Below, piece by piece: positions 32,192 through 41,758 of a stretch of 64,000 nucleotides of DNA. The first letter of the stretch is position 1. The number at the start of each line of letters is the position of its first letter. The translations under genes were made by a program, and so were the position numbers. The stretch lies in contig FMBT01000311.1 in assembly GCA_900095095.1 (NCBI GenBank), forward strand, positions 372,001 to 436,000. The letters are read 5' to 3'. This DNA comes from Fragilariopsis cylindrus CCMP1102. Its lineage: Eukaryota > Bacillariophyta > Bacillariophyceae > Bacillariales > Bacillariaceae. The notes below the pieces were generated by a model that was given only the letters and a program-made list of their open reading frames with translations, had not been told where the DNA came from and ran no database searches.

Positions 32192-33365
32192 TTTAGCAGA
32201 AAACAAAAAGACAATTTTTCTACTTCTTTTTTTCTCTCTCTCACACTCTCGTACTCTCCCTTACTGCTCTTTTGCCTTTCTCATGCACATATAAAGATAA
32301 CACAACGACGAGAAGTCTATTCTATCGACCACGGCGTTTATCAAAAATAATGACAAATAATCACGTGATCCACCATCGCTTTGAAGTACAGTAACTCAAC
32401 AAGATAAAAATAAATGTAACTAGTGTTTCTTAGTTTGGCGCCAAACAAGGTGGCGCGTCAGGCGCGATTTCAAAAATGTGACTAATTCAGTTCTTTTCCG
32501 ATGCCAGTAGTCAAGTCCAGCACTCCTCTTCTCATTATTTTGATTTCATTATTTTAGTTTTAAAGCTATTGTCTTTCCTATCAATTGATATTTGACTGTT
32601 GTTTGCAAAAGAGGGTAGATAGATTTATGTGTGGCAGTTTAAGGGTCTTTGGGATGCGCTGTGCTGTGTTGTGTTTAGTTCAACGTGGCTTTTATTTTGC
32701 CAAGACTACGACTGTCAAGGAAATATAATATCATTCAAACCCTTTTGATCTTTTACAGTATGATTGAAGATAGATATTATTACATCATGAAGTAAGGGAC
32801 TAAAAGCTCATATACCAGTCTTCAAGATATAGCGCTTCCAGATCTTCATATGCACACATTTACAATTCACATACTAAGTATTCAAATAATACAATATCAA
32901 GAGAAATATATATTAACTTTTCAACTATGTATGTTCATCAAGATGAAAAATATGAATAGACCAAGGAAGCTGCAGGCTTCGAATTGGCAAATTGAAGTAG
33001 AGTTTTAGATAATAGAGGAAAATTTTCTGAATAGACTTAACAATTTTGAAAGATTTATTCACATATAAACATATAATAATATTATGTATGATATTCTGTA
33101 GCGCGGACTTGTTGTTAAAGCATGTGACGATCAAATTAATGATGTCACATTTTTAGCAATCAAGTTATTTTCATTTTTTCATTAAACCGCTGCTTGAATA
33201 TTATTTATCATCCTAAATTCGAATTTAAAACATCTCAAGATGACGAATCGTAGTCAACACTTTACAGTTTTGAATTATGTTTTTTTTTTGATGATACCTG
33301 CACTGTACCTACCCATTGTATTTTCGGGATCAGTGCGCTTAAAAAATAGGAATAAACTTTAATCA
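32192..33365. other. Upstream/intergenic region, 1.2 kb
   Basis: The region contains the probable promoter of the kinesin-like gene (32192-32500) and then AT-rich DNA to 33365 with no supported gene. A CT-rich stretch at 32220-32275 lies just before the start and may be 5' UTR. Confidence 0.45.
32433..32446. promoter_or_regulatory. Candidate E2F/DP-type palindrome
   Basis: GTTTGGCGCCAAAC is a perfect 14-bp palindrome containing the TTTGGCGC core bound by E2F/DP factors in plants and animals. It lies 242 bp upstream of the kinesin-like ATG, next to further GGCGCG text at 32451-32467. Binding in this organism is inference. Confidence 0.45.
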
Positions 33366-34862
33366 TCATTTGCCGACATTATTATTGCTGTATTCATTTT
33401 CGTAATCGTAACTGCAGTCATCTTCTTCGGATGAATACGAATACGAGTTATGAAAGGAAATGACTGGTGAAGCTATTTCATCCGTCGTATCATCGATTAC
33501 TTCCACAACAATTTCAAATCGATCTCGTACCGTTGTTTCTTCATCGTATTCCCAGTCCAGTAATTCTTCTTCTTGAAAGAATAAATTATTAACCTCTTCA
33601 CGAGGTGTGTACGGTCGGTATATCGTGTCAGTAGTTAGTGGATGTGTGAACTGGACGCTTTTCTTCTTCTGTTTCTTTTGCTGTTCTTCTTGTTGCTGCT
33701 GCTGTTGCTGCGGCTGCTGCTCATCCTTCATCAAATTACTCTTTTCGGGGCTGTCGATATTCATCGCTGACGATGGTAGTAGTGGTTGTCGTTGTTTCGT
33801 TGGTGACGAAATTGGTGATGATAACGGCGTCGATAGAGGTGATAGCAGCACGGACCATGATACTGGAGATCGAAATGGCGACCGTGGTGATGGATTATTA
33901 TTCAGTGGTTGTCGTTCTTTCTTTGGTGACGAAAATGGTGATGATAACGGCGTTGATAAAGGTGATGGCAGCATGGACCATGATGTTGGAGTTTGAAATG
34001 GTGGTTGTGGTGACGGATTATTACTGATGGTGGTGGTGTTAGCAGTAGCTGCTGCTGCTGCAGTAGTAATAGCAGTAGCAGTAGTTGCCCACACTTTTAA
34101 ATCAGCTAATTCAAACATTATGGCAGCTAATTCGCTCGCATTGGGTGGATCACTTCTCCGCAGTGATGTTGTTGGGGATATTGTAGATGCTACTGTTTTT
34201 AACGTCGCTGGGTGTCTTTCACCGTATCTTTGTCGTCTTGCCGCTCCATATCTTCCTCTCCGAAGTTTTCGTTCAACGGAAGGACTACTTCTGGAAGCAG
34301 CTACGAAAACAGGTAACGATCTTGATTTCTTTATATCAATATTTTTCACTACTGGAGAAGAATGATGATCATCGTCGTCGAGCGTGCCTTCGTCCAGCAT
34401 GCTCGACGAATATGTTGATTCTAGCGAAGCTTGGTCATCATAATCGAAAGTATTTCTATTAACTGCACCGATGTCACTTTGAGCGTGCTGAATTTGCTGC
34501 GACAGTTCCATCTGTCTGCGTTTATTGATACGAGCTGTCTTCCTATCCGTGATCTGTATGGTAGATTTCTTATTTTTCAATACATCGGTCATTGCGTCTA
34601 TGTCTCGTTTCCAATCATTCCAAGATGCGAAATCTTGATGATGCACAGGAGACGAAGGAGAGGAGGAGGATGCATCGATCGGTGGTGGAACACGTGATTC
34701 GTCACTATCAGAACACCGTTGTTGCTGCTCTTGTTGTTTGATCTGACCAGCGCTTTTTGTTGTCGTGCCTAATAGTTCGTCCTCTGGTGCGTTCACGTCG
34801 TCGATCGTAGATTGGTCGAGAGTGAAAATACTACTCCGTTCATATATGCTAGTACTAGTCAT
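33366..34862 (-). CDS. Low-complexity protein with conserved VQF/LFF block
   Basis: The function is unknown. The ATG at 34862 gives 498 residues. Most of it is Ser/Pro/Gln/Thr-rich and probably disordered. Residues about 280-362 hold two copies of a 41-residue Pro/Ser repeat (PSPLSTPLSSP and relatives). A Gln run follows. The conserved part is about residues 400-450: KKSVQFTHPL, then TIYRPYTPREEVNNLFFQEEEL and WEYD, then RFEIVVEVIDD. Its layout (a short strand V-x-F, a Pro, an aromatic-rich L-F-F helix and a W/D pair) parallels the block in the protein at 12256-13140. The last 50 residues are Ser/Tyr/Asp/Asn-rich and acidic. A basic segment (about residues 200-220, RKLRRGRYGAARRQRYGER) could serve nuclear targeting. 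The motif similarity is by eye only. Confidence 0.7.
   Translation of the reverse strand: MTSTSIYERSSIFTLDQSTIDDVNAPEDELLGTTTKSAGQIKQQEQQQRCSDSDESRVPPPIDASSSSPSSPVHHQDFASWNDWKRDIDAMTDVLKNKKSTIQITDRKTARINKRRQMELSQQIQHAQSDIGAVNRNTFDYDDQASLESTYSSSMLDEGTLDDDDHHSSPVVKNIDIKKSRSLPVFVAASRSSPSVERKLRRGRYGAARRQRYGERHPATLKTVASTISPTTSLRRSDPPNASELAAIMFELADLKVWATTATAITTAAAAATANTTTISNNPSPQPPFQTPTSWSMLPSPLSTPLSSPFSSPKKERQPLNNNPSPRSPFRSPVSWSVLLSPLSTPLSSPISSPTKQRQPLLPSSAMNIDSPEKSNLMKDEQQPQQQQQQQEEQQKKQKKKSVQFTHPLTTDTIYRPYTPREEVNNLFFQEEELLDWEYDEETTVRDRFEIVVEVIDDTTDEIASPVISFHNSYSYSSEEDDCSYDYENEYSNNNVGK
33777..34021. repeat. 123-bp imperfect tandem repeat in coding sequence
   Basis: Two diverged copies with a period of about 123 bp encode the paired 41-residue Pro/Ser-rich segments of the minus-strand protein. 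Both copies encode LSTPLSSP followed by SSP and RQPL. Confidence 0.8.
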
Positions 34863-35768
34863 GATGAATACTGCAGGGTTTCATTGATTGTTTGCTTGGT
34901 GTGATATTTGATAATAGATGACTTTCCAGCGTTGTTATCGTGTGTGTGTTTATTTGTTTGATAATCGCGACAGTGGGGATATGCGTTACCGTATTAACTA
35001 TGTTCGATGCTCGATACTCCTTATTTGAAACTTTAGCCAGTATGTATGTCCACGATGACGAACCAAGTTGTATTACTAGTACTATTATTATTTATAAAAA
35101 TGGATTTGGCGGGCGGGGGGCTTCATAATATATATGGGAGTGATAGTATCCAACGGCAGCGCGAGTTGATTCTGGCGAGGTAATGAGAATACACTCATCA
35201 GCTATTGTTAATTATCCTTCACATTTCGTGATTACAATGGACACGAGAAAGTTCTTCATGGTCACTTTTTAATGTGTGATTCGAGGAGATATGACATTTT
35301 TCATGTTTCAAGGCGTGACCTGCTTATCGCTAATGCGTTGGCACATACTCAGTACTTAAAGGTACAACATACAGTACTTAATATTTTTTACATAAAGCTC
35401 GCTCTAAAAAATGAAAAAAGTAGGGATGGTGCTTTTAAACCCGTGGGAATGCTCATAAACTGAATTATTAAATATATTATTTTATTACAATGCCCAGTCC
35501 TGCGTGACTAAAAAAAAGTAATCAAGAAATCACGTTCGTTCGACAAGATCACAATAAGATCTTATTCGTATCGCTACGGTAGTATGTTAGTTGAGGAGAG
35601 AGAAAGAACCATCGTCAATTGATCGCGCCCAAATCAAAATACGACCATGTTTACACTACATAACCACCGTTGCCGTGGTCGTATTGCTACTGACGACACT
35701 AGTAGTAGCTATGATATCTTTTCTATCAAATGATAGTTTTCAGAGGGCGTCGTAGTAGCAGAAGTAGA
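34863..35768. other. Intergenic region, 0.9 kb
   Basis: No gene is supported; open stretches at 34940-35128 and 35272-35463 show no domain. A 16-bp sequence at 35494-35509 recurs at 39940-39955. A short ATG-initiated Arg/Ser-rich stretch from 35730 runs into the pseudogene region in another frame. Confidence 0.4.
35494..35509 (+). promoter_or_regulatory. CCAGTCCTGCGTGACT shared element, copy 1
   Basis: This 16-bp sequence is identical to 39940-39955. Its TGCGTGACT end also occurs in reverse orientation at 6712-6720. The TGACT part resembles a bZIP half site. A regulatory role is only inferred. Confidence 0.3.
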
Positions 35769-36102
35769 TACGCGGAACGATCAGGGTCACGATCAGGACT
35801 ACGATCGCGATCAATCGTCGAATAATATTGGTTTAATCGGTTCAGGTGCTATGGAAACGGCAGTTGCTCGGTGTTTTGTAGACAAAGGATATTCGGTACA
35901 TGCTTGGAATAGATCCTCTAAGAAAGTCGAGGATATCCTTAATGATAGAGTAAATATAAATACTGATACAGATGATAATGATTCCCTAACATTCCATTCG
36001 ACTCCCCTAGGCGTATTTGACGCATCAAAGATAAAATTCCTTGTTATTAATAGCGAACCATATCTGAAAACGATATTTGATGACATCCTTGCTGTCAATA
36101 GA

Positions 36103-36134
<32 letters not shown>

Positions 36135-37022
36135 CGACGATGATGACGATGATGACGATAATAATAATCTAATTAAAAGTCTCAAAGGGGAAACGATCAT
36201 TAATAACGTCACTCATGGTCCATTTGCAGCACACGATCTTGTCGAAGTCTTAGATAAATTCAAAGTTCATCACGTGTCAGCATTCTTGTCTGGAGTTCCC
36301 GACACTGTGTGTGGACCAATGGCAAAGATATTGGTCGGTGCACCTGATAAAACGATTCCAATGACACCGACGATATTGATAACGACGACGACAATAATAG
36401 CAACGATTGGGGTTTCGTTTCAAAATTATTAGGACATTTGGGAACGGTCCACAATTTTTCTGGTGGTTTCAATGACGACAACCAAAACGAAGGTGCAGAA
36501 GAGGAGGAGGAGGAGGAGGGGAAGGAGACGTTGGTTTAGCCAGTATCTCACTTTTATCGAATCATTATACTTTGGTTTGGCAGGATACGAATTGTCGCTT
36601 TTGCTCCTATCAAAGTACTTGGAGAAACAATAGCAACGATATTCAAAATTGAGTGTTGGTAATGCAACAAAAGATGATTTTATGGAGGGGATATTAATAC
36701 ACGATATCAAGAATTAGCTACGGAAATTCTATCGACGTACATTACATCGTTTTTACCCATAATATCCGATACTATAATCCAACAAGATTGGATGTATTCA
36801 TTTGCTCCAACATTGGATGCTATAAAGATGTTCGAAAGGCACGAATATGTTTTTGGAAAACTTGGACTTGTTCAGGATAGTTATCAAGCTGTATGTCATA
36901 AATATCTTCGACGAACCGTAGAAGCAGCAGCGATGGCCGCTGGAGGTGAAGAAGCACCAGACAATATTGGGATTTCTGCTGCTGTCCAACATTATTCCAA
37001 CAATGACGATGTTGCCGATTAA
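35769..37022 (+). pseudogene. Imine reductase / beta-hydroxyacid dehydrogenase-like gene, multiply broken
   Basis: The Rossmann start is intact: NIGLIGSGAM, then HAWNRSSKKV, in one frame to about 36350, with an inserted run of about 19 Asp (36103-36160) and a NNVTHGPFAAHDL block. This fits NADPH-dependent imine reductases and related beta-hydroxyacid dehydrogenases. The rest of the protein is visible only by moving through four more segments: FVSKLLGHLGTVHNFSGG (about 36400-36465), GDVGLASISLLSNHY (about 36515-36565), LAGYELSLLLLSKYLE (about 36575-36625), then, after an in-frame TAG between two Gln codons, SVGNATKDDFMEG, and finally a segment from about 36695 ending AVQHYSNNDDVAD at 37022. 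The four frame changes are all equivalent to one missing base. Either the gene has decayed or the assembly undercalls homopolymers. The 5' end and start codon are uncertain. Confidence 0.7.
36103..36160. repeat. (GAT/GAC)n poly-Asp tract
   Basis: About 19 consecutive GAT/GAC codons within the imine-reductase-like sequence. Confidence 0.95.
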
Positions 37023-37323
37023 GAACTCTAGAAGCAAAACAGAAGTCACAATGAATATTGATAGTAACCAATAAATTTTGTAAATAATTCGACCAACAAC
37101 GATTGTCCATCAAGAATCTGCCTACTTATTGATTACTACAAAACCAAATGATCTTCTGTTTAATTTACTATTTTCTGAATTAATTTTGATGTTGATAAGA
37201 ATGTATGGCATGAAAAGTGACCGTGCGAGTGGTGATGTACTTTTCTAATATTTATGTAGAAGGGACAAGAAGGAAATGATTTCATAGAGGGTAGACAATA
37301 TAAGATAACTTGAACAATTGCTC

Positions 37324-39491
37324 TCACTTACTGTGCGATCGGTAAAACTTGGTATACTTCCATCCGATGCATCCCCAATGGGAAGGATCGGACAACTCTG
37401 ATGGCATCTTGACTTTCAACAATGCATCGTTTTTGGATCCCTTCGGACGAATTGCTTGGGTGTATATCTTTTCGTTCGTCAAATTCAATCCGTTTTCGAT
37501 TGAAACAATTTCCGAGTCGTAACGAATTCGCAACTTCAGTAATATCGCTTCCAAGCTAGTTTTCTCCTGACCAAAATATTCATAGAACTCGACCTCATTG
37601 GATGGTAGCAATATCGACGACAAGAGTACGATCCAATCATGAGGGGAAAGGTTTGTCCAATCAACCTTGGTGGGTTTCTTGCAAATCATCGCATTGGTTT
37701 GGCGCCCACAAACAAAATATATATTGTCACCGGAAGTATAGTAACCTCGACCACATCCTGAAGATCCGTTGTAACATTCGTCATTATTATCTCCGCCACA
37801 GAATTTCTTGCTTTCCGGGACATAGCTTTGGCTCTGAAAGGTTTCGAAGGACCATTTCTTCCATTTATTCAGAACCAGCCATAGCTGAATCTTGAGCAGT
37901 TTCTTCATCTCTTTGATGGCCTTGTCTTTTTCGATGTCCCAACCCACGGTAGTCGCCAATTCGTAGTACGCTTGGAGCTCAGCAAAAAGTGGTGGCAAAC
38001 CACTGGCATCAACTTCTTCACCTGCCTTCTTCATGGCGTCCTCTTTCAGGGTTAAATAAACACGCCAAAAGTTTGTTGGGAGGTCATCTGTAGATCTTCC
38101 AATAGCCTGGCACCTTTTGTAAATGTAATGGATGGCATCAACAAGGCTTCCAGATTCGTTTGGTGCAAGGAATCGAAGCACAACATCGATCTGTTTTGCT
38201 AGGAGGCCACGCTGCGCATCGTCACCGCCGACGTAATAGGCGAGTACGGATAGAAAATTATGAAAATTTGTTCTAGCGAGGCTTTCATGATATTCAGAAG
38301 GATCGCTGATTGCATCTCGAACGACCTGGCATTTCTTGGAATCTGATAGCTTTCTCCACTTTTTGATACCAACTTCCACTTGGCCGATATCATCAAGTAT
38401 ATCCTTGTCGAGTTTCTGAAGGCTTTCGACTGTCAGACTTCCAGCCTTCCTATAGACGAAAGCATATGCGGCAGAAACAGGAACAAACACTGCTCCGGAA
38501 CGAAGTCCAGCATCGTCGATATCTTTGGATCCGGCTTCGAGAATGCGAGCAAGAAAATCTTCGGAACAAGTCTCTCCGAAGATCTCGATCGTCTTCTGGC
38601 GAGTCTCTCGAACCAACTCAAGCTTTTGCTTGTGCTCAGGATCATCCATTTTGTTTCCGATGATAATAGTCGGAATATCCTTTCCCTCCTCATTATTTTT
38701 CTTTACAAACTTCAAGAGCTCGACCTGTTCTTCGGTATTGACTCCTTGTACAGCGTCCATTACCAAGCACACACAATCGAACGTGGTCCAGTGGGATCTG
38801 ACATAATCTTTGAACTTGCGACTAGAGTCTGCCTCGTTGATACCAGGAACATCAATAAGCACGAGACGAGTGTCTTTTCGCATCTTGCAAATGGTATCAT
38901 CGACTTCAATATCAAAAACTTTTTCGACGACTTTTGTACTTGAACGAAGAGTTCTGTTGTCACTACTGATTTCAGTGTGAGTGGATTCAGCAGATTTAAT
39001 TGGTTGGCCATCAGTCACAACAGACCAATCCATCTCATTCTCCGAAATGGTGTCTTCTTTATCCAAGACTCTTTGCTTCATATCTTGCCCTCCAGGTTCT
39101 TCGTTTCCTTCCACGGCTTGAGAGATACGGAATAAGTTAACACCAGCAGTAGTGCGTTTCATTGATACCTCACTGAACTTATCACCAAGTATTGCATTTA
39201 ATACCGTGCTTTTGCCAGCACTGCAGACGAAAGGAATGAATCAAGAAAAAAGGAAAAGGGAAATCATACAAGGGTGAGTTTGGACAGGATCGAAAACATC
39301 GTTATAGGGAGATACGATATACTTCGTGCTTACCACACATTCCCGATGACAGCAACGCGAATATCAATGATTTGATCATTTTCTTTGCTTCTATCGAGCA
39401 ATAATTGATATGGGTTCTGTACCGTGCCATTGTCCTTTGTGGTTGCACTTGGATCCTGGTCAACAGTTGCAGCTTTCCCACTTCCTGTCAT
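37324..39491 (-). CDS. Dynamin-like large GTPase
   Basis: The gene has two exons: 39491-39334 and 39220-37324, with a 113-nt intron (GTAAGC donor, CTGCAG acceptor) that splits the P-loop itself. Joined, the P-loop reads GNVCAGKST at about residue 50. The product is 684 residues. Other GTPase motifs are DVPGINEAD (G3, near residue 173) and GNKMDDPE (G4, near 241). The frame is open slightly beyond the ATG at 39491, starting without ATG, so 39491 is used. The GTPase domain runs to about residue 300. A long helical region follows (300-540), then a Cys-containing C-terminal section (NAMICKKPTKVDW). Large GTPases of this type remodel membranes or act in immunity; the helical region could be a stalk. 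There is no membrane span or PH domain, and the subfamily is not assigned. Confidence 0.8.
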
Positions 39492-40336
39492 TTTCCTTGC
39501 CACTATAGAAGGACTTTCTAACAATCAATACTGATTTGATCTACCAACACGATGTAATGCAAAATATAACGTGTTAATACAAATAGTTGAAATGAATAAT
39601 TTATGACAGAATCAGCAGATTTGAGCAATATTCTAGTAGTTCATACTGTATCAGATGCTCTTTTAGCAAGCTATCGCGAGCAAGATTGGTGGTACATTTT
39701 TTCCAAGAGTCCTTGAAAGTCCAACTAGCTAGCTAGCTAACTAGTGTATTTCAGGTTTTTGCGTGAAGCGAACATGCTATTCTCTGGTCTGGTTGGATTT
39801 GCCACGAAATACTCCTCTCTGATTGGTCAATGTAAATTTTTCAGATACTGTAGCTTACATCTTGCATGACACTTGTCCCTAAATAGAGGAGTACAGGTAT
39901 GCGTGTGCCGTAGGTTCACAATATTATAACTAATCATGTCCAGTCCTGCGTGACTCAGAACTCATAGTATTTTTATATTAAAGTAAATGTAAGGAAGTTT
40001 CAGTAGTTGTGCGTCACTCATGCACAAGCACGTGAACCCAATTATGCTTCACTCATTAACGCGGAAAGTTAATAACTAAATAATGAAGTGGATAACAATT
40101 ACCTGCGACTTCACCTTTAACGTCGAATATACGTCTAACAACACGCATGCTAGGCAGCATGTCTAACTCACGAGACTTACTCACTTTTTAGAATTTTCCA
40201 TGCCTTCCACACTCCGAATTCGAAAATTTATTCTGACGTGTATTTCACACAATGATAATGCCTATTCTTCGCGATAGAATCATTGTCTCCCACCACCATC
40301 ATCATCACAAAAACCAAAAAGAAAATCCCAAAACCG
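39492..40336. other. Intergenic region between divergent genes, 0.85 kb
   Basis: This region lies upstream of both the GTPase gene (-) and the DoxX-like gene (+). It includes a TAGC-rich palindromic stretch at 39727-39745, the shared 16-bp element at 39940-39955 and a GCGTCACTCATGC sequence near 40011-40023. No gene is supported. Confidence 0.45.
39940..39955 (+). promoter_or_regulatory. CCAGTCCTGCGTGACT shared element, copy 2
   Basis: Identical to 35494-35509. It sits about 400 bp upstream of the DoxX-like gene. Function is inferred only from its repetition in noncoding DNA. Confidence 0.3.
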
Positions 40337-41113
40337 ATGTTCATCATGAAACTCATCCTTGCTTTAGTTGCGACATCCTCTGTCATTGTAGCACCAAAAT
40401 GTGCGGCTTTTACATCTCTTTCGAACATTTCAAAGAATCAGGCCAGAATCGAAAGTAGAAGTAGTGGCTTGGGACCCCTCCCAGCCTTTAAATTCCCGTC
40501 TCCTGCCGAGAAGGAGCCAGCGATCCCAACATTCATCGACCCCCCCAACGAATCCATCGTCAATGCCGTTATTGAACCCCTTACCGATGCATGCATCCTC
40601 GCCCTTAGGTTGTCCACCTGTGCCTTAATGATGCATCATGGCCTCGACAAGATCCAAAACGTTGACGGCTTTTCGGTCAACGTTGTTGCGAAGTTCTTTG
40701 GCTTCCTCCCCGGTGCTCCAGCATTCTGGACTCTCAGTGCTGCAGGTACCCAGGTTGTAGGATCGGTCCTTTTGGCACTCGGCATCCTATCCCGTCCAGT
40801 TGCATTTTCCATGATGTGTACCATGATCGTGGCAGTTGTGTTCCATCTGCTTAATACGGGCCTGGAGGGATTTCCGCTTGCGGTGGTTAGTCAGCATTCC
40901 TATAACTATGAATTGGCAGCCATGTATGTGGGCGTGTTGGCTTACTTTTCGGCATCGGGCGCAGGGAAGTTTTCAGTGGATGAGACGTTATTGGGCGGTG
41001 AGGTAGAGTTGTATGACAAGGTCCTAGGCAAGGTCTTCAATAACGATTCGGAGTTCGAAGTGTTCGAAGAGGAAGAGGTGGAAGAATCTTCCCCTTTCAA
41101 GTTGCCTTGGTAA
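40337..41113 (+). CDS. DoxX-like membrane protein, plastid-targeted
   Basis: The frame is open from 40283, but the first ATG is 40337 (a second is 40346), giving 258 residues. Residues 1-24 are a signal peptide ending PKCAAF-TSL, a diatom plastid motif with Phe at the predicted cleavage site. A hydrophilic transit-like stretch (to about 75) follows. The core has about four membrane helices: ILALRLSTCALMMHHGLDKI, the APAFWTLSAAGTQVVGSVLLALG region, VAFSMMCTMIVAVVFHLL, and ELAAMYVGVLAYFSASG ending GKFSVDE. The HHGLDKI and GAGKFSVDE positions match DoxX-family landmarks. DoxX proteins are quinone- or redox-linked membrane proteins in bacteria, and the role in plastids is unknown. The C-terminus is acidic. 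Codon use is richer in C and G than most neighbours, which can mark a highly expressed gene. Confidence 0.82.
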   Translation: MFIMKLILALVATSSVIVAPKCAAFTSLSNISKNQARIESRSSGLGPLPAFKFPSPAEKEPAIPTFIDPPNESIVNAVIEPLTDACILALRLSTCALMMHHGLDKIQNVDGFSVNVVAKFFGFLPGAPAFWTLSAAGTQVVGSVLLALGILSRPVAFSMMCTMIVAVVFHLLNTGLEGFPLAVVSQHSYNYELAAMYVGVLAYFSASGAGKFSVDETLLGGEVELYDKVLGKVFNNDSEFEVFEEEEVEESSPFKLPW

Positions 41114-41758
41114 ATTCAGATAGAGATAATTAAATGAAATTGTATAAAATAAAATAGGTTGGCTTTTGTATTCTCTTTTATTTTTATTTTAGGGAAAAAC
41201 CAATGGGGAAATGCAGAAGCTTTCATCAAAATATGGTATGAGTTTAACGGATACATAACCTTCCAATTTTCAACTTTTTAGTTATTTCCTTTTATCCACC
41301 GAGCGGCATGGCACCACCCACGCTCGCTTGCCATTGCCACACCAAGAAAAATATCTTGTTGTTCTTTTATCTTCATACTATTGTTCTATATGATAATTAT
41401 TGCCAGTAAAACATTTTTTGCATGCGGAGAAGGAATTACATGGAGTTTAGTACTGTATTAAATACTATTATAATATTTCATCATACTGTACAACAGATCA
41501 TAAAATCTGCCCCCTTATATTGACCCCCGAAATGATCTGAGCCGAAAGACGAGTTGAACTGTACTGTATGTCATTGTATTTCATAATAGGCAATAGGCAT
41601 TACCGTGCTATATTTTAATGTATGTGAATACATATATTTGTGTATGTGACGAAGTTTGAACAAGTATCAACAACAACAGCTAACCGCTTATAGACGAAAG
41701 GACAGTGTGTTTGCGCTGATCGATACATCGTCACTTTAAGTGTAATTGAATCTTAGTG
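41114..41758. other. Intergenic region, 0.65 kb
   Basis: Noncoding DNA holding the 3' flank of the DoxX-like gene and the upstream region of the INPP4-like gene. No other feature was recognised. Confidence 0.4.

Noticed and set aside
33607-34365. Plus-strand open stretches rich in Cys, Val and Asp
   Set aside because: They are opposite-strand shadows of Gln, Asp and Ser codon runs in the minus-strand gene.
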